64,000 nucleotides of DNA from Atherix ibis (GCA_958298945.1 OY282607.1:48895020-48959019); one strand, 5' to 3'; shown: positions 1-12,422, counted from the stretch's first letter. The notes: generated by a model not told the origin, from the letters alone. Numbers and translations: made by a program.

Positions 1-376
1 AATAAAAATATGTTATAAAATTCTAAAACTATTTATCACTCTTTTATGAAATTGCCAAATTTTTCGGTCTTTTAGAGATTTGTCTACAAAAATTATACAG
101 ACACATCATTTCGACCCAATTTTTCACGTAATTTTCTTACGATAATTACACGTTGTAGAAATTTATAACGTTCCATAATAATTTTGCTTTGTCTACTCTC
201 TCTATGACTGTCAAACTGTCAAGCAACTGACAAAACAACAGCTAATCATAATATTATAAAATTAAATCCTGTAGTTGTCCTTCGTATTTCTCTTTTTTTA
301 CTAATCTCAGAATAAAAATATGTTATAAATTCTAAAAAAATTTACTTTTTTTATGAAATTGACAAAATTTTTTATA
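1..376. repeat. Imperfect direct repeat pair, about 68 bp, 309 bp apart
   Basis: Bases 1-68 and 310-376 share the same opening (AATAAAAATATGTTATAAA) followed by TTCTAAAA, an AT-rich stretch, TTATGAAATTG and a run ending in AAATTTTT. They differ by scattered substitutions and small indels. The left copy starts at the window edge, so its true extent is unknown. No coding potential, no TG..CA borders and no primer-binding site are seen, so an LTR reading is not supported. Confidence 0.5.
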
Positions 377-2539
377 GTTAAATATTTTTCTTGAAAAAAA
401 ATAGATTTTAATTATCTCTAATCCATAAAATAATTCTGGTCATGTCGTTGCGCGACAACATTAAAAGATCAAAAAAATATTGAAGCCAATAGAAGTTCTA
501 TTAATAATTTTTAGTTGTTTTTGTCTTATAATAATTTAAATATTATGAAGAACTAATATCGGACCTGCAATCCTTTATACAGAGAAAATATTAATCCTTT
601 ATACTGTTTGGAGCCTCATGTGGACCACTGCTTATACCATTCAACTTAACAGCAGTGAGTATTATTGCGCAACCCATAGTTTTAGATTGTTACACCAGGT
701 TTTTATATATATAAAAAAAAAGGATGCAGACAATTTCTGAAATTGTAAAACCAATTTATAGTTTAACAATTATTTGTTAGGCTTTTTTTAAAAATATCCT
801 TCGAAATTAGTTTTGCCAACTTTTTCTTTTGCAGTCCTTGCCAAAATTGTGCTTCGAATTTGTTTTTTTAACTCAACAGCAAATCTCAATAGTTCTATTT
901 TACAGAAAACATTTTATTGGTATTTTATCTTCACGTTGCACGTAGAGTCCTTAAATTTACAAACATAAATCTTGTATGTTCGATTATTATCATAGATATT
1001 TCTAAATATTACTTAGGAAATAAGTTCACAATTTCTAATTTTTAATTCTTACTGAAATTAAATCAACTCATTTTTAATAATAATACGAAAAAGTGATAAC
1101 ATATCTCAATAATCATCAGATGCAAAGGATTTTATTGATAGATTTCTTACAATCTACAAAATATTCGCTCCTTTCATTAATAATAATTTACCAATTAATC
1201 CTAGTAATTCATAATAAAAATTTGGAAAAAATCAATTCTTGCAATCAAAACGTCTGTATTTAAAATTTTTAGATCTTACAATTTTAAATAAAAAGGAAAA
1301 AAACTCAAAGACGTTATTTTGGGATGTATGTATGTGTATACCGCAAATAATTTTTTTCGTATGCAATTTAACTACAATATAAAGGACCTATAATACGTAC
1401 ATAGATGTTAATAAACATTTAACGTTTAAAAATTTCAGACATCTATTTTTTGCTCATTTCTGTAGTCGGTGTTGATTTGGGGGGAGTTAAAATTTATTCA
1501 TCAAATAATCGAGAGCTAAAAGGATGGGGGCTAGTCAGCTTTCTGTTTGGCATCAATGGTAAATATTATAAATTCACCGAAAATTCATATGATACCAAAA
1601 ATTTATACATTCATGTGTTGTGAAAATGAAATAAAGTAATCGCGATTTATGAAAAATTCATTACAATTTTGAAGGACAGAAAAATATGAATTTATGAATA
1701 CTAAAAATATAAATGGAAATACGAGTATGCTTATGCTCCTCTACTCCTACATAATATTTTTGTTTTCTTCTTCTTTTTTTTTTGCCTAGTTTTGTTTTTG
1801 TTTTTCGTTTATCATTTCACATATAAACATATACGAATTTGCTATTGTTTTTTTTTAATAACTTTTGCCATTTTATTATTCAACATAATTTTTTCCCTTT
1901 TGGTCGACAACATGTTTTCACGATATGTTCAGAGAATTTTTCAAATATGATTTATTCAATAAATAAAAGCAATTTTACCAAATAGCGGGTGGAAAAAAAA
2001 CGAAGAAAAGTACACGAATAACATGAATACAACAGCAAACATATTTTTATTGTGTGAGTGATTATTGAATTATTGTACTTTTCAGGATATTCATTTCCAG
2101 TCGAAAAGGACCCGACATTAAATCGGGCCGTACATGCTACCTTTGTTTGCTTGAATATAATTTTTCTGTGCCCAAATTTTTTCTCCCTTCCAATAGAGTC
2201 TTCTATACATAAAATATGATATTTAAATTAAATTTGCCTGTGAATCTTTTTTTTTTCAAACTTAATAATAATAACAAAAATAAAAAAATCGATTTTTAAC
2301 ATATTTGTGTATTATAATAATTTTTATTTAATTACTCTTGCTATTATATTAATGTTTCAGGTGTTTTTTTTATTTGTGGCATTTCCAAAGTTATAAAGTT
2401 ATATAAAAAATATATCCAAAACTACGAGTATGAATCAAAAGAGATAAAAATACAGGATTTTCAATAAGATTATACATCAACCAGCATTATTGGTATGATA
2501 CTTATTGCATTAACATTTTACTGTTAAATATTTACAGTA
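377..2539. other. AT-rich non-coding interval
   Basis: No open frame of note, no RNA gene and no recognisable transposon. Runs of A and T dominate. A short stem (CCCGA, 7-base loop, TCGGG) near 2110 is the only local structure I noticed. Confidence 0.5.
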
Positions 2540-3585
2540 CGAGGGCAGTATGATAAATCAGTGATAAATTAAACAAATATTTAGTTTTTTCAAAAACCTT
2601 TCATATATTTTTCAACATAATCTCCTTTTAGCTCTATATACTTTGTCCAAAGATATTCCAACTTTTTTATATTATCCGTATAGTACGATTTATTAAACTC
2701 TGCAAAACAGGCCTCAGTTTCGACTATAATTTCAGAATTGAACACACATTTATTTCCACCAAGCCATCTTTTCATATTCGGAAACAGGAAAAAGTCACAG
2801 GGAGTTAAATCTGGAAAATACCTTTGTTGGATAAGCAATTCATATCGTAATTCCATTTACTTTACTACTACAATTACCGATAAATGTGCATGGGCATTGT
2901 CATGATAGAACAGAAAAAGTGGTTATTTTTCTTGATTTTATTATTCAACTGATCTAATAATATTGTATGATACTGCCATATTATCATTTTTTTTTCTTTT
3001 CAAGAAAATCGATGAAGATTATAGCATGTGCGTCCCAGAAAACTGTAGCCATAACATTTCCTGCCGATAAAACAGTTTATCTTTTTTTTGTACGTTCGGT
3101 AGTAGAAGTTCATTGTTTTGACTAAACTTAATAATCGAGGCAAAAATTCATTTAGATTACGCTTAAAAATGTCCAATCACATCATTAAATTCATTACACG
3201 AACATGTTTTTGGTGAGGTGTTAGTAAACACGGCAGCTATCTCGCCGATAGCTTACACTATCTTTTGAATTTTTTACCTATCAGCTATCTCATACACTTT
3301 CTTTCGACGGTCTTTTAAAACAATATCATAAATTTTATTAATAATTTCTTCGGTGGAGACCTAAATTAAACGTCCTGAGTGCTCAGTGTCACTTGTACTC
3401 GTATGACAACAACAAAATTTCCTCAAAAAATTGTGTTTTATTAAAAAACGAAATTCTCTTTATCTCATATAACTAAAGAAAACTTGTCTGATTTCATTGT
3501 CGGTCAATACTAAAATAATGAACAGATTTCATTGTCGGTCAATACTAAAATAATGCATTTATCACTGACTTATCATATTGCCCTC
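2540..3585 (-). mobile_element. Mariner transposon, family M2, decayed, both ends present
   Basis: The left end at 2540 reads CGAGGGCAGTATGATAAATC and continues AGTGATAAATT; the right end (3557-3585) is its reverse complement with few changes (GATAAGTCAGTGATAAAT). A TA precedes the left end, the usual mariner target; the base pair after the right end has decayed. About 1.05 kb against roughly 1.3 kb for a full mariner, so it is internally shortened. Shorter relatives lie at 37378, 46065 and, as lone ends, at 47141 and 54152. The coding remnant runs on the minus strand. Confidence 0.85.
2590..3375 (-). pseudogene. Mariner transposase remnant (M2)
   Basis: The last 88 codons (2590-2856) are open and carry the mariner C-terminal block: PDLTPCDFFLFPNMKRWLGG, with the third catalytic Asp, then the closing ELKGDYVEK stretch just before the element end. 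Upstream, in shifting frames, I read GNVMATVFWDAH near 3050, a degraded YHDNAHAH (second catalytic Asp) near 2900, and a helix-turn-helix-like EEIINKI..VLKDRR near 3330. Stops and frameshifts separate these pieces, the start is missing and the first catalytic Asp block is not readable. It cannot make an active enzyme. Confidence 0.85.
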
Positions 3586-3614
3586 CTGCATTTATCACTT
3601 ACTTATCATATTGA
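3485..3614. repeat. Two short tandem duplications inside and at the edge of an M2 mariner
   Basis: A block of about 36 bp (ATTTCATTGTCGGTCAATAC and the following bases) occurs twice in a row between 3490 and 3556. Immediately after, the last ~28 bp of the mariner right end (GCATTTATCACT-ACTTATC) is repeated again at 3588-3614. Both look like local slippage or repair duplications. Confidence 0.7.
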
Positions 3615-5884
3615 CAATAGACGTATTTAATATAAACCGTTAATTTATAAGTGGTACGACAACTCAGATAATTTGGTGACACTTTAATGCTTTGTATCTT
3701 CTATTTGCTGGATTCGAATAAATCGTATTAGCACCAACGAAAGCTAAAGGAAAATATTAAAATATTCCGAATCCTTTTGTCATAATACTTTAGTTTTTGT
3801 TAATTGATTGACTGCTGAAGTTTCTTTGTAACTCACTATTGAAAAATTAACTAATTACGAAACTACTAGGTTATGTTGAATCGTTTTCGATAACAACCTC
3901 GAATTTAACTAGGATATTTTTCCCTTGATATATTCTCATTTGATATTCATATACGTCGTTGTTTTCGGTCACCTTCTGAAGCCTCGTCATTATTTGTCAT
4001 CTGCCAAAATAATGGCATCTATTAAAAAAAAATGTTTATAATTATATTCATCCGATTGTAGGATCCTATTATTTAATAGTGCTTTTAACTAGTTATCAGA
4101 GCTTCAAATTTACCAGTATTTTTAAAATTATTTTATTTGATTTTTTGTGCTCTACTCGATCTATAATAAAAAATTATATTCAGGACATTAAACAGTGGAT
4201 CAAAATTAATATTAAGAAAATGCTGTCAATTGTAAAGCCTATCATCTTGGTGTATGCATCTGACGTTTGGTATTCTGTTGAGTGATTTAATTTTCAATGC
4301 ATCGAATTCAAAATTATTCTACAATCTTTTATGCTTTAATTTATATTTTCATTATAGTAGTAGCATCAAGCTTGATGTAAAGATTCTTCTTGAACATGTT
4401 CTCTGTATTACGGAAAATAAAATTTACATATTTAAAAGAATTCTACTCGATGATCGTCTTTAAAAGTTGTCGTCGGCACCTAACAAATAATCTCGATATA
4501 CTTAACGATGTAGTATAGTATAGAGGAATGTCTGATGGTTCCTTATTACGGCGTTATATATGAATCTTCACGTTATTATAATATATTTTGAACAAACCTG
4601 ATCATTACTTATAAGCTATCTGATAAAATGTAAAAAAATATAAGCTACCATAACTTTTTATTCGAATCAAGAATACTTTTGGTATTTGCCGTCTTTTTAT
4701 AGAGAAAACGGGAACCAATAAACTCGTGTACATTAAACTATAAAATTTAAGCATTTAAATTATATTATCTTCTTAATAATCTACCAACATTAAATAGTCT
4801 AAAATGTTTGTCTTAAATACAAATCTTAAGTGCTATTTAAATTGGTAAAAATATTCTCTGACGGTCTATTTTAATTTTCAAAATAAGGAATTAGTCCACT
4901 AGTAACCATAATAAAAATTTAATGTAGGTGGTGATTGTTTCCTTGCAATTTGTTTAGTTAAACATTACTCCCGATTGGGCATTATCATGTAAGATAATCG
5001 TACATTCCAACGTTCCGTAAAAGATAATCGTACTTCCGATGTGATTTTGACTATAATCTCGATGAACTGTTGTCTTAACTACGTTCACTATTTTTTGAAA
5101 ATAGTTTTTTTCATTTCCAATTATTTTTTTTAACAGCCGCCAATAAATTTCATTTTGACCTCTTTAAAAAAATATCACACGTTTTTATACAGCACCAACA
5201 ATCCTCGGAAAATATTTTCATATCAATTCAGAGTCGATGTTTTCAGAGATTCCGTTTATCAATAGATGGCGCTAACAATATACAACTGGTGTTGATAATT
5301 GGTATTATACCAATTGGATTTTCTCTCAAAACCTTCAAAAGAAATGGTTAACTATAAGATATTAACACTTATTAGATTGATTAAGTTAATTAGAGATTTG
5401 CAAAATAAAAAATTAGTAATAAATTCCGTTCTAACTGAGAATAATAGTGTTTAGAATTTTATGTAACTAGAGTCTTATGTTATAAAGCCTACAAACTGTT
5501 TATAGTTAAAATGAACTTCAAATACAATACCAAAGCCTATTTAAACCATATATAAATAATATACAATATTTATTTGTCTCACCAACTCCGAATGGGTGAT
5601 TATTTAAGTTTAATTGAAGACTGCGAACTTTGAACAAATGGGAAAAATGCGGAGAAAACTCTTTAAAACAGTAGAAGTTTTTGAAGGCAACAGTGCAGAC
5701 TCAATCCGTTATATCAATTGTTCCTTTTTCTTCTTTTTTTGTTGTTGTAAGGTTTTTTAGACAATAACCAGAGTATTAGCCAAGAACCGGAGCTATTAAG
5801 TAGTGCCACCACAATGAGGCCATTTGGCGACTTCATGTTACGTATGGGCTAGCATTGCCTAATCAGTAGTAAGTTAGAGGGAGC
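3615..5884. other. AT-rich non-coding interval
   Basis: Two short AT-driven open frames (68 and 69 codons, 4079-4463) show no motif, no biased composition beyond Phe/Ile/Leu/Lys and no neighbour support. I see no gene here. Confidence 0.5.
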
Positions 5885-6085
5885 AATTAGAAGTGGTTAA
5901 ATTTTATGGAGCATATTAGTTTTCTTCAGAAAGTTAAAGACAGTACTTGGGAAAGAAGTTTGTTGGATCTAGAAAATCTACAATAGGAGGAATCCTATTC
6001 AAAAAGAAATTCTGCATTAAATGACATTCATTTAAAATGTGAGGAATGGTGAGTTGAACGAGATGGAAATGGCATAAAGAACGAG
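5885..6085 (+). repeat. Unclassified dispersed repeat, copy 1
   Basis: Shares an ordered series of words with 40795-41000: GGTTAAATTTTATGGAGCAT / GGTAAGATTTTATAGAGCAT, then TTAGTTT, ACTTGG-AAAG, GATCTA, ACAAT-GGAGGAA and GTGAGT-GAACG. The two copies are in the same orientation and are interrupted by small indels. No protein motif is convincing in any frame. In copy 1 it lies just before a non-LTR 3' remnant; in copy 2 it lies before a mariner fragment. Confidence 0.55.
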
Positions 6086-6424
6086 GTTGGTTATCGAAGA
6101 AGAAAATGAATTGTTCCTTTTTCTTTATTTCTAAATATATTAGATTTAGTTTGTACTAAAGAATTTATCACTGGTCGTATACAGATAGTATGTTATAGTT
6201 TTGCACAATTTGTATACAGATAGATGATAGATTTGAAAGAGTTAAATTATTTTCCCATTTTGGTGTCAAGGGTTGCAACCGCTAACAACATGGAGGAAAA
6301 AATCCGCGAACGAACAGAGCCTCTGTCAGTCAATCTAAATTATTTCGTTTAGAAATTTTAACCATAAAATCGAACCATAAAATGTTGAACAAGACGCTAG
6401 TTTTGTATTGTACATTGCGAACTC

Positions 6425-6824
6425 TTGTCTATGTTCGAGAGGAGGATCCTTCGAAGAGTATTTTACCCTCTACATGAAAATGGAGAATTCCGGACTCTTT
6501 TTTATGACGAGATACTAGTGCCGTACCATGACCGCCCGATTGAGGATAAAATTAAGGTCAATAGACTGCGGGGGGCTGGACACTTAATGCATACGGATGA
6601 AGTAAATCCTGCCCAGAAAGTCTAGTGTAAGGTGGCTTCATTTATGGTCCCAGAAAGCAAGGTAAACCCTGCCTTTGGTGGAGCTGCGGCGTAAGCCAGA
6701 ACGCCAAAAACATTCTGGGAACATCGAATTCGAAGACCGCGGTTCGAAGCAAGGACGTCTGGATATCTTTCATTCAGCAGCCCTAGACCGTAGTCTTGGT
6801 TGTCGTGCCTTTTTTGATGATAAA
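6425..6824 (+). pseudogene. 3' coding end of a non-LTR retrotransposon (endonuclease/RT type)
   Basis: A 66-codon open frame contains FERRILRRVFYPLHENGEFR followed by DKIKVNRLRGAGHLMHTDE, which matches the segment after the reverse transcriptase in insect endonuclease/RT elements (family pattern: FERKILR..., then RLRW.GH..RM). After a stop the frame shifts and ends with a piece resembling the tail of the element at 15400-17030, including a shared GATGATGA stretch. The RT itself is absent. The M4 mariner inserted directly behind it at a TA. I cannot place the clade with certainty. Confidence 0.7.
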
Positions 6825-6885
6825 TACCAGTTGTATAAGCTTAAATTAACTGTTTTTTATTAATAGAAAGCAAAAACAAATTTAT

Positions 6886-7432
6886 TCAAAGTACTTGCCC
6901 TCGGTCTAAATACACATTTTTCCCATCTGTCGGGTAATTTGTGGATACTACGCCAAAAAAAAATTCCTTATCTTTCGAGGCAAACCACTCATAAAGCCAT
7001 TTTCGGACGTCTTCGGAAGAATCGAAGTGCTGCTCAGCGAGCGCGTGGCCCATCGATAAAAACAGGTGGTAGTCGGAAGAGGCCAGGTCTGGTGAATAAG
7101 CGGGGTGGTGTAGCACCTCCCAGTTGAGTGTCTCCAAGTAGTTTCGGACCATTTTTGACGTGTGCGATGGTGCGTTGTCGCTGAGGAAAATCGGCTTGTC
7201 ATGTCTTTGTTGATAATCCGTCCTTTTTTCACGCAGAGCATGGTACAATTTGATCAGTTATTGGTGGTAGCGGTGGGCATTGACAGTTTCACCAGGTTTC
7301 AACATCTCACAGTAGACAATACCCTGCTGATCCCACCAAACGGTCTTCCGTCCGAAGCGATTTGGTCTTGGGGAAGATGTTGATGGTTGGTCGGGATCAA
7401 CCCACGATTTCTTGCATTCAGGATTGTCGAAA
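6886..7432 (-). pseudogene. M4 mariner transposase, C-terminal half
   Basis: The frame resumes exactly at the TA beside the nested element with YFDNPECKKSWVDPDQP, then WWDQQGIVYCEMLKPGETVN, a stop, and the 120-codon open frame 6886-7248 with FLSDNAPSHT (second catalytic Asp) and YSPDLASSDYHLF (third). The spacing between these two Asp residues is 34, the D,D34D signature of mariner. The first Asp (GDEKW in relatives) is lost in the deletion. Together with 7866-8272 this is one gene broken by an insertion. Confidence 0.85.
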
Positions 7433-7434
7433 TA

Positions 7435-7866
7435 CGAGGTCTGTTCAAAAAGTATCGCGAATTTTGAATTTGCGCAGGTTACGTATATTCGATTTTCAAT
7501 TTTTTGGCGTTATGTTGGTACTCATGTCTGTCACTTATGTCGACAAGTTCGGCTATTTTGAATGTTCAGTTAAATTTTGACAGCTGCTTTGCTTGCACGT
7601 GTTTTGGCTCGTCTTCGATTTTTGCTCAATTTCGACCAAAAACAGTATCACATTAACATTGCTAAGGAGCGGTTCGACTCTGTCCGCGATGACCCAAATT
7701 TGCTGCAGAGGGTCATAACTGGTGACGTATCTTGGGTTTATGGTTATGACGTGGAAACCAAAACTCAATCATTCCAATGGAAGCTGCCGCACGAGCCAAG
7801 ACCGACAAAACCGCCAAGTTCGGTGGAATGTGAAGGATTTGTGGAAGAACAAAAATTGGCTTTTGC
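7435..7866 (+). mobile_element. Mariner transposon, family M3, 5' half only, nested in M4
   Basis: Starts after a TA (7433-7434) with the terminal repeat CGAGGTCTGTTCAAAAAGTA, matching the end at 10551. It then carries a 5' leader and a transposase part: LNFDQKQYHINIA, LLQRVITGDVSWVYGYDVETK (first catalytic Asp, with the usual Glu replaced by Val), HEPRPTKP, then after a deletion and frameshift LWKNKNWLLH, the residues just before the second Asp. It ends at about 7866 in a junction with M4 that shares GCAT. The 3' half and right end are gone. Confidence 0.8.
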
Positions 7867-8272
7867 ATGTGTTTTAGCGTCGCTCCGTCTGCCTATCGTT
7901 CAATTCATGCGGCTCCCATTTTCCGATCTTTTCAATCTTCCCCATGGCTCGCAGACACATGGAAATGGCTGGTTGAGTAACACCCAATTGCTGCGCGAGC
8001 ATTTTTTGCGATTGGGTATCGTCTTCGTCCAAAAGAGCCTGCAATTGATGGTCGTCAACCTTCCTAGGCCCATTTTCACGCTTCTTGTCCCACAAGTCAA
8101 AATTGCCGTCTTTGAACCGACGAAACCAATATCGGCACGTTGTTTCCGATAAAGCACTGTCACCATAGGTTTCCATAAGCATTTGATGCGATTCGGTAGC
8201 CGATTTCTTCAAATTTAAGCAGAAAAGCAGAGCTTCCCGCATATGCTCTTTTTCTGGCACAAAACTATACAT
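7866..8272 (-). pseudogene. M4 mariner transposase, N-terminal half
   Basis: From a Met at 8272 the frame reads YSFVPEKEHMREALLFCLNL, then ATESHQML, the TTCRYWFRRFKDGNFDL helix-turn-helix region, LGVTQPAISM (second helix-turn-helix) and GKWEPHELNDRQ, the linker that mariners usually show as WVPHEL. A stop follows at RR*. These are the paired DNA-binding motifs of mariner transposases. The frame then hits the nested M3 element. The three-residue extension upstream of this Met is open but unlike family starts. Confidence 0.85.
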
Positions 8273-8446
8273 GATTACCAAAGGAAAAATGTATGTTGTT
8301 GTAAGAAATTGCTAACAATGTGCACTGATTAATGTTGACAGATGTCAAACTCATAAAAAAAAGTATGGCGTGTCCATGGTAGTTTAATACGCTCACTCAC
8401 GCCATATATGACCAAACAGCGGATTTAAGCTTATACCCATTAGGTA

Positions 8447-10548
8447 TATTCAGCTGATTTATTCTTCTTATTAACTACATGTTGTTAAAAATTGCTAGCA
8501 TTTGAAGTGGTAACCTTATATAAATTATTTTTTATGCAAGTAAAATAATCTTAATAATCTATGCCTTAAAAGCAATTTGAATTTATTCTATAAATAAGAA
8601 TAAATTAGCAATTGTAGTTTTGCGAATTTTTTTACAGACTATTTTCGCACTGGCTAAATTCAAAATAAAAGTATACAAATTCCAGCGAAATGAATTATGG
8701 ATAATTCAATGTAAACTTTTCCAAAACGATTTGAAAACTAATAGAATCTATAACAGAAATAATCTTAATTTTCCAAAATTTAGATACATCGGCGCTTAAA
8801 AATAGATGCTCGTTGGGATACTATCATGATTAAACGTCTATTTTTCAAGTTTAACAACCGCTGGTGCAATTCGATCGTTTTTCAAATTAGAATCATAAAT
8901 TAATCTTTAATTATATGTAGTAAACATCGACTCATTCGTTATTAGCTCCTTCAGCTTGATTATATGAATTTGATATTATTGGCTGTGAGTTAAGAGCAAA
9001 CATTCGATTATGAAATTTTATTTTGTTTTGTTTAGTACCCCAAATATTTTGTGCACATATAAACCATGGGTATGAGTATATAGAGTACATAAAATCGTAC
9101 ATTTTTCACAAACCATTAGAGTCAGTAAATAAATAATCATTAATTGTTTCATGTATTATTTATTATCTGAACGCAAATAGAATTTAGAAATCGACTTAAG
9201 TAAATATTTGGCAATTAATTTACGAATGAATTTTTGGAAATGGTAGGTGTTTTATGAAATAAATTGAATTTTAGACGCGTAAAATTTCATGTAATAAATA
9301 AAATGTCATTTCCCTTGGGCTGATTTTGTATTAGATAAATTATTATCCACCCCGCCCCCCAAATATATTTGTTTTCAGTATGAAATTCTTAGTTAGTACG
9401 AATCCGAGTACAAGAGTGTCGGAAATTTTACTACAACCGTTCGTTTAGTGTACCAAGTACTGCGATTCACGAAGGAAGCCTTTATTTTTAGTTTCATCGC
9501 CATCGCTTACATCTGAGAGGAAGTGACGAATTTAAATGCAGTGCACGTTTCCGTTTAATATATTAATAGCCAGTGTAGAATATTGAATAAGGAAAACTAA
9601 ACATTTAAGTGCCTACGAACATAGTATATCTGCTGTCAATTCGATAGCATTTTTCTTCGCTCGAACTTTTTAAGTAATCCCCCATTCAGATGATAGTAAT
9701 GGCCGTGGATTATATGGTGTCTTCATGTTCTGCTTCCTGATCTCCTCATATATTGTGCATATGATATTTTTATCGTAAAAAAAAAGACCAAAAGGATCGA
9801 TTTTTGAATTATGGATAATATAAAATAGGAAAAGTTTCATGAATTACATGCTTTCTATTTCAAGCTACAATATTTTTATTCCTTTACCCTAATAGTAGTA
9901 AAAAAAAAAACCAATCAATTTTAGTTTGGTTGTAATAAGTCCAACCTTCGTGGTATTCTAATTTGTCATTTTGATTGGCTGATTGCCATTATTACAAGAA
10001 TACAAATGTGCTTACATATTTTTGTACTGTACTGACAGTGTCTATATAGTGTGTCTATTATCATATTTGGGCTTGTTTATTCTCTACTCTACTTTATCTA
10101 TGATGTACAATAAATAGTATTATGTAGGCTGAAAGTGAACATCAAATTAAACAAGAAATTAAATTTTAAAAATTACTTGCACGTACAATCGCCATTCTTT
10201 ATAAGCCGTTGACTGTTCTTGCTGTTGTCCACTTCATATTTTTTTCCGTGTTATTCTGTTCAACCCTTCACTATTAGAGTGCAGTAATGTGGTAGTTTTT
10301 CTAAACTCATCCACACTATTTGATGTTGAAAGAATTTCTTTTTAAAGTTTTTTAATAGTTTTTTCATCATTTTAATTGTAGATAAAAAGAATATAATGGA
10401 CAAATTTACATTTTAATATTTTATAAATTATGATTTTGTGTTAGTTTATTATTAAATTATTATCGTCTTAAAAACAGTTTAATTTTTTTACAGCAAATTA
10501 TATGCGGTTTACAGTTTTTCAAAAATATTTTTTACATATTTCATTACA
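8447..10548. other. AT-rich non-coding interval
   Basis: No coding or RNA gene seen. A slightly less AT-rich block at about 9390-9720 has no open frame. Short C-rich run near 9350. Confidence 0.5.
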
Positions 10549-10550
10549 TA

Positions 10551-11770
10551 CGAGGTCTGTCTGTTCAAAAAGTATGGCGAATTTTGTGTTTTTTCAAAAA
10601 TTATTTATTTATTCATAAATATCTATTTTGTCCACTTCAAAGTAATCCCCACCAGATATTATACCCTTGTGCCAACCGTTTTTCCAATCCTCGAAGCACT
10701 TCAAAAAATCATTTTTTGTGATCTTGTTCAGCTCCTCCTTCGATGCCGTCTTTATGTCCTCAATCGTAGCGTAGCGTCGTCCTTTCATGGGACTCTTTAA
10801 ATTCGGGAATAAGAAAAAATCACAGGGGGTCAGATCTGGGGAATACGATGACTGCGGCATTATTAGTGTGTTGTTTTTGGCCAAAATTCGCGCACAAGCA
10901 ACGATGCGTGAGTAGGGGCGTTATCATGGTGCAAAAGCCAATTTTTGTTCTCCACAAATCCGGGTGTTTCTGGCGGATTGCTTCGTGCAACTTACGCATA
11001 ACTTGCAGGTAATATTCCTTATTGACCGTTCTATCCTATGGCAAGAACTCATGATGCACCACGCCCCTGCAATCGAAGAAAGCTTTAAGCAAAACCTTCA
11101 CATTCAACCGAACTTGGCGCGCTTTTTTCGGTCTTGGCTCGTGCGGCAGCTTCCATTCAAATGATTGAGCTTTGGTTTCCACGTCATAACCATAAACCTA
11201 TTATTTGTCACCAGTTATGACCCTCTGGAGCAAATTTGGGTCGTCGCGGACAGAGTCCAATAGCAATGTTAATGCGATGCTATTTTTGGTCGAAATTGAG
11301 CAATTTTAGTACGAAATTCGCGGCGACCCGTCTCACGCCAAAATCATTGGTAAAAATATAATGGCACGAGCCAATCGATATGTTTAAGACTTCAACAACT
11401 TCTCTAACGGTGATTAGACGATTGGCCAATACTATTTTCTTCACTTCATCAATGTTTATGTCTGTTATTGACGTGCTCGGACGTACGGCACGCTTTTCGT
11501 CATTCACGCCTTCTCGGCCCTCTGCGAACATTTTCTACCACCAATAAACGTTGCTTCGGTCCAAGGTAGCTTCACCATATGCCACAGTCAACATTCGGAA
11601 TGCGTCCGCGCAATTAATTTTGTTTTTCACACAAAATTTGATACAGATTCTTTGATCCATTTTTTGGAATCGGCAAAAATCGAAAACGAGCCAATACACG
11701 TGCAAGCAAAGCAGCTGTCAAAAATTAACTGAATATTCAAAATGGCCGAACTTTTCGAGAATAATATGAA
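10551..11770 (-). mobile_element. Mariner transposon, family M3, nearly full length but decayed
   Basis: Left end after a TA (10549-10550) reads CGAGGTCTGTCTGTTCAAAA, the M3 terminal repeat with CTGT doubled. The sequence then matches the nested copy at 7435 in reverse: the leader near 11690-11765 (CAAAGCAGCTGTCAAAAATT and the GCCGAACTT word) corresponds to 7540-7610. No matching right terminal repeat remains, so the right end is broken at about 11770. Confidence 0.8.
10609..11660 (-). pseudogene. M3 mariner transposase, multiple frameshifts and stops
   Basis: From a Met at 11660 (MDQRICIKFCVKNKINCADA) the remnant can be followed through YGEATLDRSNVYWW, EGREGVNDEKRAVRPSTS, NIDEVKKIVLANRLITVREV (helix-turn-helix), NFVLKLLNFDQK, then a scrambled middle where the first catalytic Asp block should be (ITGD.. 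read as W in place of the Asp region), LLHHDNAPTHASL (second Asp) and YSPDLTPCDFFLFPNLK (third Asp, 34 residues on). It closes with KNDFLKCFEDWKNGWHKG. Several frame changes and stops make it dead. Confidence 0.85.
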
Positions 11771-12420
11771 TATGGAAAATTCGAAAATATTCGAAAATAT
11801 TAATAGGGATTTTATGCAATCCATATACTAAAATACTTCCACCCAAGCAATGAACTTAAAGTTGCCAATTTGTTCTAAACTTGCTGAAATTCTTTTAATC
11901 TTTTGCAATCAATACAATTACTTTGGATCGGCTAATTTAAAATTTTTATATAAATTCTATTTTTTTCGATGTAAACAATTTTTTCAGTTCGAAAACCTAA
12001 CACTTTCTTCATAATATGAGAAGATAATAAAGTTTTGAAAATATATATAGTGTCTAACACAACAAATAAATATTATATATAAAAATATTATAAGCTAAAA
12101 GAAACATTATTATTGAAAGGATTGAATTTAGATCATTGGAAAAAATTAGGACCATGTTGATGAGGTGACAAATATGTTCAAATTATTTCTCATAGGTTTG
12201 ATGTTCCTTTTTTATGTTACTTAATTTGGTTTTAAAATTTAAATAAACGTCCCCCCATAGATGGATCCATAAATTGGTTTTATGAAGATTGAATGGTAAT
12301 CCTCTTAAACTGAATAACTATACAACCTTATCTCGTGTGAAAATCTACCATCAATTTTATTCCTTTGAAAGGAATCTAAGGTTCCTAAATCAAAAAGAAA
12401 ATAGTAATTCTGGGATTATA
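11771..12420. other. AT-rich non-coding interval
   Basis: No gene or repeat recognised between two mariner copies. Confidence 0.5.
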
Positions 12421-12422
12421 TA

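Larger units (their letters stand above)
6827..8444 (-). mobile_element. Mariner transposon, family M4, split by a second mariner
   Basis: Imperfect terminal repeats of about 28 bp face each other: GTATAAGCTTAAAT sits 8 bp in from the left TA (6825-6826) and its complement ATTTAAGCTTATAC lies just inside the right TA (8445-8446). The transposase reads leftward. Between its N-terminal half (7866-8272) and C-terminal half (6886-7432) sits part of an M3 mariner in the opposite direction. Roughly 25 codons of the host transposase, around the first catalytic Asp, are missing at the inner junction, so the nested insertion was followed by a deletion. Confidence 0.85.

Noticed and set aside
1..376. 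Direct repeats as retroviral-type LTRs
   Set aside because: No TG/CA ends, primer-binding site or coding sequence between them.
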